A DNA stretch of 36,104 nt from a virus, in the IMG/VR virus record IMGVR_UViG_3300010151_000050, positions 1 through 36,104 of that record, one strand, 5' to 3'. The notes beneath the pieces were generated by a model. It was not told the origin of the DNA, did no database searches, and saw only the letters and a list, made by a program, of their open reading frames with translations. Below, in pieces: positions 24,801-31,933 of the stretch. Positions within the stretch are counted from its first letter, which is position 1. Each line of letters begins with the position of its first letter. The position numbers and the translations under genes are program-made.

Positions 24801-27800
24801 AAATTCTTCAAGACCAAGGATTCACTGGCATAGAAAGACAGTTTAGGAATGGAAGTGAAGTTGTAATTTTTGATCCTAAAAACCTACGCTCAATTCATGC
24901 CAACTTTGATCCAGCGCGCACAGAATCCACCAACTTGCTTGCTTCTAGGGGAAGAAAAAATAAGGTTGAGCGTTGGACTCAGTTAGCTAGGCAAGCCGCA
25001 GATGAGCGTATCGCTCAATCTCCTACGAAAGTTTCCAATCAGGTCAAGATAATAGATATAGGCAAAGGTCTAAATGAAGCTCATTTAGAAACCTACGGAC
25101 GCAAGCTAGACCCCACTGTGACAGAAGACCAGTTAATAGCTGCAAAGGTTATTGCAGACGATATAAAACAACAAATGACTCGTGACATTAGTGGGCAGGG
25201 CTGGTATGATGCTGATGTTCAAAAGGCTTTCATGATGTTAAGTGAAATACCCGGCTTAGAAAGTTTGCGTACTAATGAAGACCATAGGGTGATTTGGTCA
25301 GCCATTGCAGGGCCGACATCTAACAACCAGAAAGTTATAGGCAATACAAGAGCTGCTGTAGCAGCTATGTTGACGTATTTGCGTACTGGCACTGTTCCAA
25401 CTGTTCCTCCGGTTAAAGGAGCGGTCTCTGAGGGGATTCCCAGCGCTGGCTGGGGGTCGTATCAAAAGTCAGTTGCGAAGGGTATGGAAGTTATATCCCA
25501 GCTAGTAGAGCAGAAGGGAGCGCAAGGTTTTAGCGATTGGTGGCTCTCTCCGCATACTAAAGGCGAGTTGACCGCCATTAGAAAAGAGGTTGGATTATCT
25601 GGCCCACCAAGCGGTTTGAGCGGTAAAAAAGACAGCTACCATCTAGGCGCGATGGTGATCGGAGACAAGACCGGAAGGTTTTCTCTTAACATAAACGGAT
25701 ACGAAGGAACTACAAAAGACGTTTGGTATACCCGTAGTTATAATCGCGTATTTGGAGATATGCTGGGTAAGCCAGTTCGGAATAAGAAGACTGGAGAGCT
25801 AGAAGAAGTTGTTCAGGGAGCGCCAAGAAATCAAAGTGAACGCCGACAAATGGAAGCGTTTAACAAGTTGGTTCTCGACCAGATAGGGCAAGAGGGACTT
25901 TCAGAGGCGGATGCACAAGCTATCTTGTGGTTCCATGAACAGAATTTATATACGGAATTAGGCGTTTTATCGCGACCTGAATCCTTTAGCGAAGGCGTGG
26001 AGGCATTACATGACAATTTCCAAATACGATCAAGATTTCGCCGAGGCGATGAGGGTCAAATTGAGGCTGAACCGGGAGATGCGCTCGAAGGCTGGAGAGG
26101 ACTCAGCCCAGCTCAACGGGTCATCCGTTCCTTTAGGCGATCAGCTCAGGAACGGGATAGTGGAATCTACGATAGCGAGACATCCGGGCCTTACCAAAGA
26201 GGAAGTGTTGAGGGGTATGGAAGAGATGGGCTTCTAAGTTTCTCTCCCGACCCCGCCGCTCTCGATACATATCAGGCTGGCAATCTTTCTCTTCCTGAGA
26301 TCGAAGAAGTAGACTCTGCGACCCATGCGGAATCTTACAACCGTGATATGCGCCAAGCTATGGAAAACCATAGGTATGGCGCTCAGGTAACAATCAAAAG
26401 CCCCGAAGAGCTTGCAGAAGCAAGACTATTTCGCACCGCAAGCGGGAGCGGATTTGCAGTAATGCCAGACGGTGATGTTGTTGCCGTCTTTGCCTCTCCA
26501 AACGAACCTAGTCGTGGCTCTTATGCGATGCTTCAGGCGGCGGTACAAGCTGGCGGCACGAAGCTGGATGCGTTTGACACCTACCTCCCTGATATTTATG
26601 AGACCGTTGGCTTTCGCCCAGTAGCGCGAGTTCCTTGGAATGATGAGTTTGCTCCTGAAACTTGGAACAAAGAGACCTTTGCTGGGTATAACAATGGCGA
26701 ACCTGACATTGTTTTATTTGTGCATGACCCTGATTATTTTGGGGGAGAGACTAATGTTCCCACTGTTGCTGAGTGGGCAGATGCAGCAGCTCTACAAGAC
26801 CAAGCGTTGGAGGAGTTGGATAAACCAACAATCGCACCACAGCCAAAGCTAAAAACCAAACCCGAAGACTCCGCAGCTCTTGCTGAGGACAAGTCAAAGG
26901 GAGCAACAGAAGTCCGGGGTAACCCGGAAGCTGATCGCGCTGCTGCTGACGAACTACGCAAAGTCAAAACACTGGCCTCTCGCCGCAAACCTTCCGACAT
27001 AGTTGAATCAACTGCTTACAATCGTGTAGCCGATGTAGCCTCTACCAGAGCCTCGCGTGGACAAGGCAATATCAATAACGCCCTCCCCTTTGAAGCGCCT
27101 AGCAGTGCTGATGACAGGGGCATTGTTTTCCAAATGCAGGACAAGCTCATTGATCTGAAGAATACAGAAAAAGCGATCAAAGATAATCAACGCCAACATG
27201 GACTAACTTTACTTAAAGATTCCAAAAGCCCTTATCTGGGCGAAGAGTCTATGCACGGAATCATTGGCAATAAATTCAACAGGTTTCAAGAGGATGAAGT
27301 TAAGCCTCTTGCTGAGAAGTTAACAGGAAGGAATATTACCCGGCAGGAACTTGAAGAGTTTTTGGTGTTGCGTCATGCGATAGAACGTAATGCTCATGTA
27401 AGAAAACTTAATGCTGAAAGCAAAGAGCCGCGAGCTGATTTGCAGGACGGTGGTGCTGGTAGTTTAAATGGTGAACGATTGCTTGACGATTACGTTAAGC
27501 AGCAGATGCGATCCCAGTACGGCCTGACATGGAATGATTCTACCCAGTCATGGGAGGGTGGTAACAGAAAAGCTGCGGTTATGAACGATTTGGCGGCTGA
27601 CTTTGATGCCATCACCAGAGGCACATTGCAGGAGCTAAAAGATTCAGGGCTAATAAATCAAGACTCCCTAGACAAGCTTCAAGGCTATTACAAGTATTAC
27701 GCTCCGCTGAGAGGGGTATCTCCTGATGAAGATGTGGCTATCGAGGAACATGCGCGTATCTCAAAAAGCTCAAACAACCTTAGCATTAAGGGCGTAGAGA

Positions 27801-29911
27801 CTGAGAAGGCTAAAGGTCGTGTTTCAGAAGCCTCTCCGCCATTAGGCCAGATTATCTTTCAGCGTCAGAATGCCATAAAGCGTGGAACGATAAACGATGT
27901 GGTCGGACAGCGTATGCTAAACCTTATTAGAGAGAATCCTAATGACAACTATTGGAAGATACATACCGATAGCAAGTACGCGGATATTACAGGGTTAGAG
28001 TTGCTTGGGGTAAAGGAAGATGGCAAGCAGTATTTTGTAGAGTTTAAAGACCCACGTTTACGGCAAGCGATGATGAGTCTCGATGCTGGTCAAATGAGCA
28101 AGGGCTTGGCGATGCTCAGAGGGGTTAACAGGTATTTGTCAGCGGTAATGACAAGTTACAACCCCGGCTTTATTGCTCCTAACTTTACACGCGACATAAC
28201 GGCAGCTATTAGCAATTTGGTTGGTGAGCAAAATGCGGTTGATGGTAAAGCCCTTAATACTGACGGGTTAATAGGAGCGGTTGTTCGGGACGTTGGCCCT
28301 AGTGTCAGGGAAGTATATCGAGGGCTGCGTGGAAAGAAGCTGAATAAGAAGCTTGCTCAAGACTGGAAAGATTATTTAGAGAGTGGGGCTAAGACAGAGT
28401 GGTTCCATGTTAGGTCTCCTGACGAGAGCGCTAGAGATATTGATGACCTGATCGCAATGTCTCAAGGAACCTTTAAGGGCAACATGAAGGCAGGCAAAGA
28501 CGCTATTGCTGGCTGGGTATCCGATCTCAATGGTGCGATAGAAAACGGGGTACGGTTTGCCACTTTCAAAAATGCTAGGGATGCCTTTATTAAAAACGGT
28601 GACTCACAAAAAGAAGCATTGGCAAAAGCTGCGTCTTTGGCAAAGAACCTGACTGTTAACTTTAACCGCAAGGGTAATTCTGGCGAAAAGATAAATGCGC
28701 TCTACTTGTTCTTTAATGCGAGCGTTCAGGGAACAGCTAACTTCTTGCGTAATCTTACCTCCCCTGCCAAACAACGATTACTGGGATCAATGGTAAGCTT
28801 GGGAGCTTTGACTGCTTGGCTTAACGAGATGGTAAGTGAAGAGGATGATGATGGGCGTACTTACTATGCCAATATCGAGCCTTACGTTAAAGAACGAAAT
28901 CTGGTAATCATGAAAACCATTAACCCTTTCTACGATGGACACCCTAAAGGTGTTTATACCATTCCATTGCCTTACGGTTATAACACCCTGCACGTTCTTG
29001 GAGTTAATACAGCAGAGGCTGCTATGGGTCTGATAAGCCCACAAGACGCTGCGGCAAGACTTGTGTCAACCGCTTTGGGATCATTCTCTCCGGTAGGTTT
29101 TGGGACATCAGAGAACCCCGGTTACTGGGCGGCTAAAGGGATAACCCCCCAGATAGGGAAGCCACTAATGGAAATTCTCGTTAATGAAGATTTCTTTGGC
29201 TCTCCGGTTTATACAACCCCGTTTGAGTTTGGGCCACAAATCCCTGTTGCTAACTTGTCCCAGAGAAGCACCCCAGAAGCATTTAAACAAACGACTCGGT
29301 TTCTTAACAGGCTTCCCCTTTTAGGGCCGGGTACTGGAGGAGATGAGTCTAAAAGCGGCCCACTTGGTTGGATCAGTCCTGATGCGCTAGACCATTACTT
29401 TGGTTCTATGATTGGTGGCACAGGTATGTTTGCTGAGAGGACGGGCAGACTGGTTGGCGAGAGCGCGGATTACTTTCAAGAGACTGATGGCCCGATAAGC
29501 TTCGATGATTTCTTGGAGCGACAGGGTTTAACGGTTAATGACATTCCCATCATGCGTAGGTTTAACCATGAGTCGCGAGGCTTTATTACCCAGTCAAGGT
29601 ATTACGATAGAAAAGAAGACATCATGTTGGCCGACAGGCAGGTTGATATTCTAAGAGGTGCAGAGAGAGGGGAATACATTAGGGAGAACCGACCTTTGTT
29701 GCAGATGAAGCGCGGAATGGATTCTTCGGATAAACGCTTGCGTAACATTAACAGAAGGCTGGCTAGGATCGGAGAGCAAATCCTTACGGCTACCTCGTTA
29801 GAGGCAACGATACGATTAGAGGAAGAGCAGCATCGCTTAGAAGAGTTAAAGCTAGGAGTCTATAATCGTTTTAATAAGCTGTTTGATGAAAGGGTAGGGG
29901 TAACAAAATAG
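21824..29911 (+). CDS. Giant polyvalent protein: metalloprotease, ART-like, acetyltransferase-like, LPD38-like
   Basis: A 2695-residue protein, likely injected with the genome. Order: an N-terminal phage domain (residues 1-40, SPESIEEVLRREFPSAP); a hydrophobic Ala/Gly region (~130-225); a zinc-metalloprotease-like domain with HEMVH at 486-490 and a downstream Glu cluster (539-544) as possible third ligand; an ADP-ribosyltransferase-like domain (~880-1030) with LYHST at 886-890, GPGVYTS at 912-918 and EVVIFDP from Glu1012; a middle alpha/beta region (~1040-1395) of the type found in polyvalent proteins; an Arg/Gly/Glu/Ser-rich linker (~1395-1475); an acetyltransferase-like domain (~1480-1665, GGTKLDAFDTYLPDIYETVG); and a ~970-residue helical end with LPD38-like phrases (SYNPGFIAPNFTRD, NFNRKGN, LYLFFNASVQGT). 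Polyvalent proteins of phages and plasmids are thought to disarm host defences on entry. Domain calls rest on motifs and are not equally certain. Confidence 0.75.
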   Translation: MPQIVEVIQGGQPTQVEFPDDMSPESIEEVLRREFPSAPATQQGFSLSGVPSQPDVVDDPSALDSTIGDEWTRGVERLKIDYPAFAQSFSDPEEAALEAIAKGDEVAARLGRPATMADVMTAYEEEGFVGAGGEVLQAIPRVVASQAPNTLASMAGAFGGSRLVGGLSRLLGMVPHPAAKIAGGVIGAGSAILPQLFSQNIQRQAETDIAEGRPVEIDTESAALAAAAQTAAEGFGTYMTFGRSIISRILGITPKPRGVRSSSFLVNLAQDSLKGAVRGAAVEIPTEISQQIIERAQAGLDVMSDEAYAEYGEAAYMAGIAGGTLGGVSGAATPIFTPTQTPPEDLPGDLPTTADLSEITPETVTPDLPDTEPTTDIAGEDAVSRLKNLGEAYDEDARRARVKEQLEVIAPNLRGVLKGRGLDDIGINVAYNLDPQVLSRMDDPQEVEALFDPSTRTILLGADRVRGFEQLDTPQLQREFGGLVDHEMVHAVKRMKLWTDAEWGVLENVSRRQINADGVSYLQAAQDSYLNESPDIQQEEAVAELIRDTLAGRTGLAGQPLNLMQRLIEFFRKMGNALTGTGYASFNQVVNDIDSGVLGARPRGGTPATPVADPMIVGSPALASRAANEGDVDFSKHYLTERLNIPKGVYVSEGGDIGGGRLTATRMHRGKSGGSGSTDYIGEINYSDELARRGRKSYVVKDANFQPLGTFSTEQEALDALAIKGRVSDQVADQVGEPMYPPGSGLSSNFSYKDEDFYGPEAPVSLEGGVTLISEDALRQTLDKEIARLKPDVQAQQQLPLPEGMTGAEVAAEELRVAEQTQMQEQARAGVGEARSILEDDQQPLAAQRQQTAKGLRALGDVPRPPRDAGWEQRAKEQGFDTGRVLYHSTSQFEFGGKEFERFIPSAAGKLGPGVYTSSEPDYTQRYISGGINADGARTIPVFARGRIANEEDYQKALELAEYDDRTRTTDPMHLRVNPDARSNLLIKRVAKQILQDQGFTGIERQFRNGSEVVIFDPKNLRSIHANFDPARTESTNLLASRGRKNKVERWTQLARQAADERIAQSPTKVSNQVKIIDIGKGLNEAHLETYGRKLDPTVTEDQLIAAKVIADDIKQQMTRDISGQGWYDADVQKAFMMLSEIPGLESLRTNEDHRVIWSAIAGPTSNNQKVIGNTRAAVAAMLTYLRTGTVPTVPPVKGAVSEGIPSAGWGSYQKSVAKGMEVISQLVEQKGAQGFSDWWLSPHTKGELTAIRKEVGLSGPPSGLSGKKDSYHLGAMVIGDKTGRFSLNINGYEGTTKDVWYTRSYNRVFGDMLGKPVRNKKTGELEEVVQGAPRNQSERRQMEAFNKLVLDQIGQEGLSEADAQAILWFHEQNLYTELGVLSRPESFSEGVEALHDNFQIRSRFRRGDEGQIEAEPGDALEGWRGLSPAQRVIRSFRRSAQERDSGIYDSETSGPYQRGSVEGYGRDGLLSFSPDPAALDTYQAGNLSLPEIEEVDSATHAESYNRDMRQAMENHRYGAQVTIKSPEELAEARLFRTASGSGFAVMPDGDVVAVFASPNEPSRGSYAMLQAAVQAGGTKLDAFDTYLPDIYETVGFRPVARVPWNDEFAPETWNKETFAGYNNGEPDIVLFVHDPDYFGGETNVPTVAEWADAAALQDQALEELDKPTIAPQPKLKTKPEDSAALAEDKSKGATEVRGNPEADRAAADELRKVKTLASRRKPSDIVESTAYNRVADVASTRASRGQGNINNALPFEAPSSADDRGIVFQMQDKLIDLKNTEKAIKDNQRQHGLTLLKDSKSPYLGEESMHGIIGNKFNRFQEDEVKPLAEKLTGRNITRQELEEFLVLRHAIERNAHVRKLNAESKEPRADLQDGGAGSLNGERLLDDYVKQQMRSQYGLTWNDSTQSWEGGNRKAAVMNDLAADFDAITRGTLQELKDSGLINQDSLDKLQGYYKYYAPLRGVSPDEDVAIEEHARISKSSNNLSIKGVETEKAKGRVSEASPPLGQIIFQRQNAIKRGTINDVVGQRMLNLIRENPNDNYWKIHTDSKYADITGLELLGVKEDGKQYFVEFKDPRLRQAMMSLDAGQMSKGLAMLRGVNRYLSAVMTSYNPGFIAPNFTRDITAAISNLVGEQNAVDGKALNTDGLIGAVVRDVGPSVREVYRGLRGKKLNKKLAQDWKDYLESGAKTEWFHVRSPDESARDIDDLIAMSQGTFKGNMKAGKDAIAGWVSDLNGAIENGVRFATFKNARDAFIKNGDSQKEALAKAASLAKNLTVNFNRKGNSGEKINALYLFFNASVQGTANFLRNLTSPAKQRLLGSMVSLGALTAWLNEMVSEEDDDGRTYYANIEPYVKERNLVIMKTINPFYDGHPKGVYTIPLPYGYNTLHVLGVNTAEAAMGLISPQDAAARLVSTALGSFSPVGFGTSENPGYWAAKGITPQIGKPLMEILVNEDFFGSPVYTTPFEFGPQIPVANLSQRSTPEAFKQTTRFLNRLPLLGPGTGGDESKSGPLGWISPDALDHYFGSMIGGTGMFAERTGRLVGESADYFQETDGPISFDDFLERQGLTVNDIPIMRRFNHESRGFITQSRYYDRKEDIMLADRQVDILRGAERGEYIRENRPLLQMKRGMDSSDKRLRNINRRLARIGEQILTATSLEATIRLEEEQHRLEELKLGVYNRFNKLFDERVGVTK
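25999..26003 (+). promoter_or_regulatory. Strong Shine-Dalgarno (GGAGG) inside the giant gene
   Basis: GGAGG lies six bases before an ATG at 26010 that is in the +1 frame relative to the giant protein. Spacing and match are ideal for ribosome initiation, which is unusual inside a coding sequence and supports the nested gene. Confidence 0.65.
26010..26237 (+). CDS. Nested out-of-frame gene: small helical protein
   Basis: A 75-residue frame lying wholly inside the giant polyvalent gene, +1 relative to it. It starts at ATG 26010 with GGAGG six bases upstream. The protein reads as a real one: an amphipathic N-terminal helix (FAEAMRVKLRLNREMRSK) and a compact C-terminus STIARHPGLTKEEVLRGMEE followed by MGF. 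The pattern (A)RHPxLTxEE...FGF/MGF is one I recall in small proteins of marine phage genomes, of unknown function. Over the same bases the giant protein reads as an Arg/Gly/Glu/Ser-rich linker between two domains, which could tolerate overprinting. Expression is not proven. The alternative is chance, or a relic of a small gene swallowed by domain fusion. Confidence 0.6.
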   Translation: MTISKYDQDFAEAMRVKLRLNREMRSKAGEDSAQLNGSSVPLGDQLRNGIVESTIARHPGLTKEEVLRGMEEMGF

Positions 29912-29943
29912 AAGCGGTTTCGGCCACGCTACCGCTAGAGCGC

Positions 29944-29969
29944 CTATGGGGTAAAAGGGAAACCCCTAG
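29944..29969. terminator. Possible bidirectional hairpin between convergent genes
   Basis: Between the giant gene and the leftward module, CTA(T)GGGGT at 29944-29952 can pair with ACCCCTAG at 29962-29969 around a nine-base loop, with one bulged T. A second dyad, AGCGGT at 29913-29918 with ACCGCT at 29931-29936, lies beside it. Neither is followed by a convincing T-tract, so factor-independent termination is doubtful. The convergent position is the main support. Confidence 0.3.
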
Positions 29970-30340
29970 CCTTTGGAGGTGTAGAGCGGTATTACATTAC
30001 TCTCGCACCGTAACTCCGTCAAGAGTCTTTCCTCTTTCATCGGTCTCGTCTTATAGAAACCTTTATGCTCTGGATACTTGTGGTGGAAGTATCTGGCAAG
30101 CCATCCAATCCTTTCGTTGCCTATCTTATACTCACCATCACTAGATTGAATCTCTCTGTCGCATCTGATCCTTGCCGCGATAAGCCACGCTGAGTAATGC
30201 TTCCTGCCATTACCGATAGCCATCAGAGACAGGTTAGCGAACTCAATCCAGACATCAGGATTCTTACTAAGCCATTTCAAAAATCGCTTGCGTCTTGTCG
30301 TTAGTCTTTCTCTTAACATGTCAGCAGTAGTGTTAGTCAT
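29966..30340 (-). CDS. Conserved hypothetical phage protein
   Basis: A 124-residue protein from the ATG at 30340, which overlaps the upstream small gene by eight bases. In-frame ATGs at 30364 and 30397 extend it without a ribosome site. It contains RFLKWLSKNPDVWIEFANLS, GNGRKHYSAWLIAARIRCDRE, IGNERIGWLARYFHHKYPEH and GFYKTR. The layout 'NPxVWxxF ... HYSA ... IRxxxE ... KIxN ... YARxFxxxxPE...GFFxTR' is a widespread phage and prophage family without a known function. It has high Arg/Trp/Tyr content and no membrane segment. It is the last gene of the leftward module. Confidence 0.7.
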   Translation of the reverse strand: MTNTTADMLRERLTTRRKRFLKWLSKNPDVWIEFANLSLMAIGNGRKHYSAWLIAARIRCDREIQSSDGEYKIGNERIGWLARYFHHKYPEHKGFYKTRPMKEERLLTELRCESNVIPLYTSKG

Positions 30341-30479
30341 TTTCTTTGCTGTCCTCTTGTTCATAGTTGGTCGTGCGTTTATCTTTAATCTCGTCAACGA
30401 TAAAACGCAGAAGATCGACTACCTCTTCTGCGTCCGACTCATCGCCGACAAACTCAATGGTTACTTTAATTGCGCTCAT
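30333..30479 (-). CDS. Small acidic hypothetical protein (48 residues)
   Basis: A short frame (MSAIKVTIEFVGDESDAEEV, then VDLLRFIVDEIKDKR and an acidic tail ending SKEND) that fills the gap between its neighbours. It overlaps the upstream gene by 14 bases and the downstream gene by eight. A GAAGAG lies about eight bases before the ATG. It looks like one strand followed by a helix. Function unknown. Size, coding look and perfect fit in the operon support it. Confidence 0.6.
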   Translation of the reverse strand: MSAIKVTIEFVGDESDAEEVVDLLRFIVDEIKDKRTTNYEQEDSKEND

Positions 30480-31095
30480 TCATATGCTCTTCAACAATGT
30501 CTCTGACAGTTTGCCAGATACTCTTACCACTGCGGTTACTAAGGTTACTCAAGTAACGATAAGTCGTGCGACTCCAAGTAACACTGGTCTTAAAGTTCTC
30601 ATGGAGCTTATCGTCATGCACATGTTGATTCTTGGGAGAATCGACAGCGGGTAGCTTCTGGGCCTTAGCCAATACTCTCACCCCAACAGCTAGGTCATGC
30701 TTCTTGAGCGTTCTGTTGCCATCGCTTGTCACTGTACGACTGCCAAACTTCAAAGGTAAATCAAGTTTTTCAGTGTACATCCGAATGGCATAGTTAAACT
30801 TGTCGATCAGCAAGCGCTGACCTTCGACTGTCCAGCCATGTGTTGGTTGCTGGCCGATGTGCTCTAGATCAATCGTTATTCCCTGACCCGCTTTCATGTC
30901 AAGCAGGTAAGGCTTCAACTCTTCAAGCCAAGGAAACATCCGCAGGTACGAAGGTGTTTCTTCGGTGATCTCTAAGTTGTTAAAAGGTGATGGCTGCTTG
31001 GTGCAGTCTTGTGTGACTTCGGGCTTGTTGTCGGTGATTACAAAATCACGTAGCTTGCCAAACCCTTTGTTGGATTTATCCTTTCGATAGGACAT
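30466..31095 (-). CDS. Hypothetical protein of the recombination module
   Basis: A 209-residue soluble protein I do not recognise. It has a basic N-terminus (MSYRKDKSNKGFGKLRDFV), a central region with ITIDLEHIGQQPTHGWTVEG and RLLIDKFNYAIRMYTEKLDL, and a C-terminal helical part (FKTSVTWSRTTYRYLSNLSN, then GKSIWQTVRDIVEEHM) that could be a small helix-turn-helix or ribbon-helix-helix-like region. It has its own promoter upstream (31151-31179) and a leader AAGGGTCAAAAACTATG nearly identical to the primase leader. It may be a regulator or DNA-binding protein; that is a guess. Confidence 0.6.
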   Translation of the reverse strand: MSYRKDKSNKGFGKLRDFVITDNKPEVTQDCTKQPSPFNNLEITEETPSYLRMFPWLEELKPYLLDMKAGQGITIDLEHIGQQPTHGWTVEGQRLLIDKFNYAIRMYTEKLDLPLKFGSRTVTSDGNRTLKKHDLAVGVRVLAKAQKLPAVDSPKNQHVHDDKLHENFKTSVTWSRTTYRYLSNLSNRSGKSIWQTVRDIVEEHMNERN

Positions 31096-31150
31096 AGTTT
31101 TTGACCCTTATGTATAGTTAATATTTTTCGCTTTACTGCAACGAAACCTA

Positions 31151-31179
31151 AGAATATCAAATCTAAAATCTAATGTCAA
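31151..31179 (-). promoter_or_regulatory. Near-consensus sigma70 promoter
   Basis: On the minus strand, TTGACA (31179-31174) is followed by 17 bases and TATTCT (31156-31151). The -35 hexamer is perfect and the -10 matches four of six consensus bases. It lies at the 3' end of the NinB-like gene, and the stop codon of that gene is within the -35 box. It would drive the leftward genes from 31095. The spacer is AT-rich, and transcription would start near 31144. Confidence 0.7.
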
Positions 31180-31604
31180 GCGTCATCATGTCTAGGCTCA
31201 GGAATGACAAAGTCCATCTCTGCTGCCACTCGAACCAGTGTCTGAATTAGCTCTGTATATTCTTCTCTGTTACTTGTGTTGCTACGCTGGATTGGTCTCC
31301 GCTTAATTCCAAAAGGTGTTTCGACATCTTCGCTTCCAAAGTGCAGGCACAGAATCTCTTCATGCATTTCGTTGGGTGTCAGACCAACGTGTTTGCCAAA
31401 GTCTCGCGACCACTTTCTATAATAATTTTCTTGTGGCCGAGAGCGATTAGTTTTCTGTGGCTTCAAGTCTATAGTCATTCCGTATGACATGTCAGCAGCA
31501 AGGTCTGTGATTTCCTGTACCCTCGCTGGAAAAATTTCACGCAGATAAAAAAGCAGCTTGGTTAGCTGCTTGATCTCATGCAATTTATTTAAGTAAAGTT
31601 TCAT
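31176..31604 (-). CDS. NinB/Orf-like recombination protein
   Basis: A 142-residue protein. The centre TIDLKPQKTNRSRPQENYYR (about residues 44-63) matches the key pattern of lambda NinB/Orf (KxxNRSxxQNxxYW). A helix-rich region (KHVGLTPNEMHEEILCLHFG) and a C-terminal ELIQTLVRVAAEMDFVIPEP follow. The length is close to the ~146 residues of NinB. NinB binds single-stranded DNA and SSB and helps RecA-like or annealing recombination. Location next to a YbcO HNH protein and an ERF protein strongly fits. It overlaps the YbcO stop by four bases. The family call is by motif and context. Confidence 0.6.
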   Translation of the reverse strand: MKLYLNKLHEIKQLTKLLFYLREIFPARVQEITDLAADMSYGMTIDLKPQKTNRSRPQENYYRKWSRDFGKHVGLTPNEMHEEILCLHFGSEDVETPFGIKRRPIQRSNTSNREEYTELIQTLVRVAAEMDFVIPEPRHDDA

Positions 31605-31933
31605 ATCTTGATGACCCCATCTTTGATTCGTCTAACAATGGTTTTTAAAATCAAGTGTTGAAATTGTTCGCTTGCGTCAATTTTTTTTGCAAGCCCTAAC
31701 CCATCGCCAACCTTGTAGCTGTCGAAGGCGTGATGGCACTTGTGGCACAGATCAGCAACGAGAATGTCGTGAGGCTTCTGCCCTTTGCCCTTACCATATT
31801 GGTGGCTCCTTAGACCTTGGTAGTGAGCCGCAACGATGGTGTCATCGCTGACACCACAGTTGACGCACGACTCGCCTCTCGCCGCCGCTAGGAGCTTCTT
31901 GCTGCGAATTGGCACGTTCTTAGTAAGTTCCAT
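31601..31933 (-). CDS. ybcO: YbcO-type HNH zinc protein (DUF1364-like)
   Basis: A 110-residue protein from the ATG at 31933. Upstream in-frame sequence is a shadow of the Pro/Ala linker of the SSB-like gene. The start of the conserved core is KKLLAAARGESCVNCG, followed by IVAAHYQG, GQKPHDILVADLCHKCHHAF and VRRIKDGVIKI. Candidate zinc ligands are Cys23, Cys26, Cys63 and Cys66, with His37, His67 and His68 nearby. This is the plan of YbcO (AARGREC, H, KPxD, CxxCH), a lambdoid phage recombination-region protein resembling an HNH nuclease. Activity is not established, but location with NinB-, ERF- and RusA-like genes supports a recombination role. It overlaps the upstream gene by 14 bases. Confidence 0.8.
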   Translation of the reverse strand: MELTKNVPIRSKKLLAAARGESCVNCGVSDDTIVAAHYQGLRSHQYGKGKGQKPHDILVADLCHKCHHAFDSYKVGDGLGLAKKIDASEQFQHLILKTIVRRIKDGVIKI

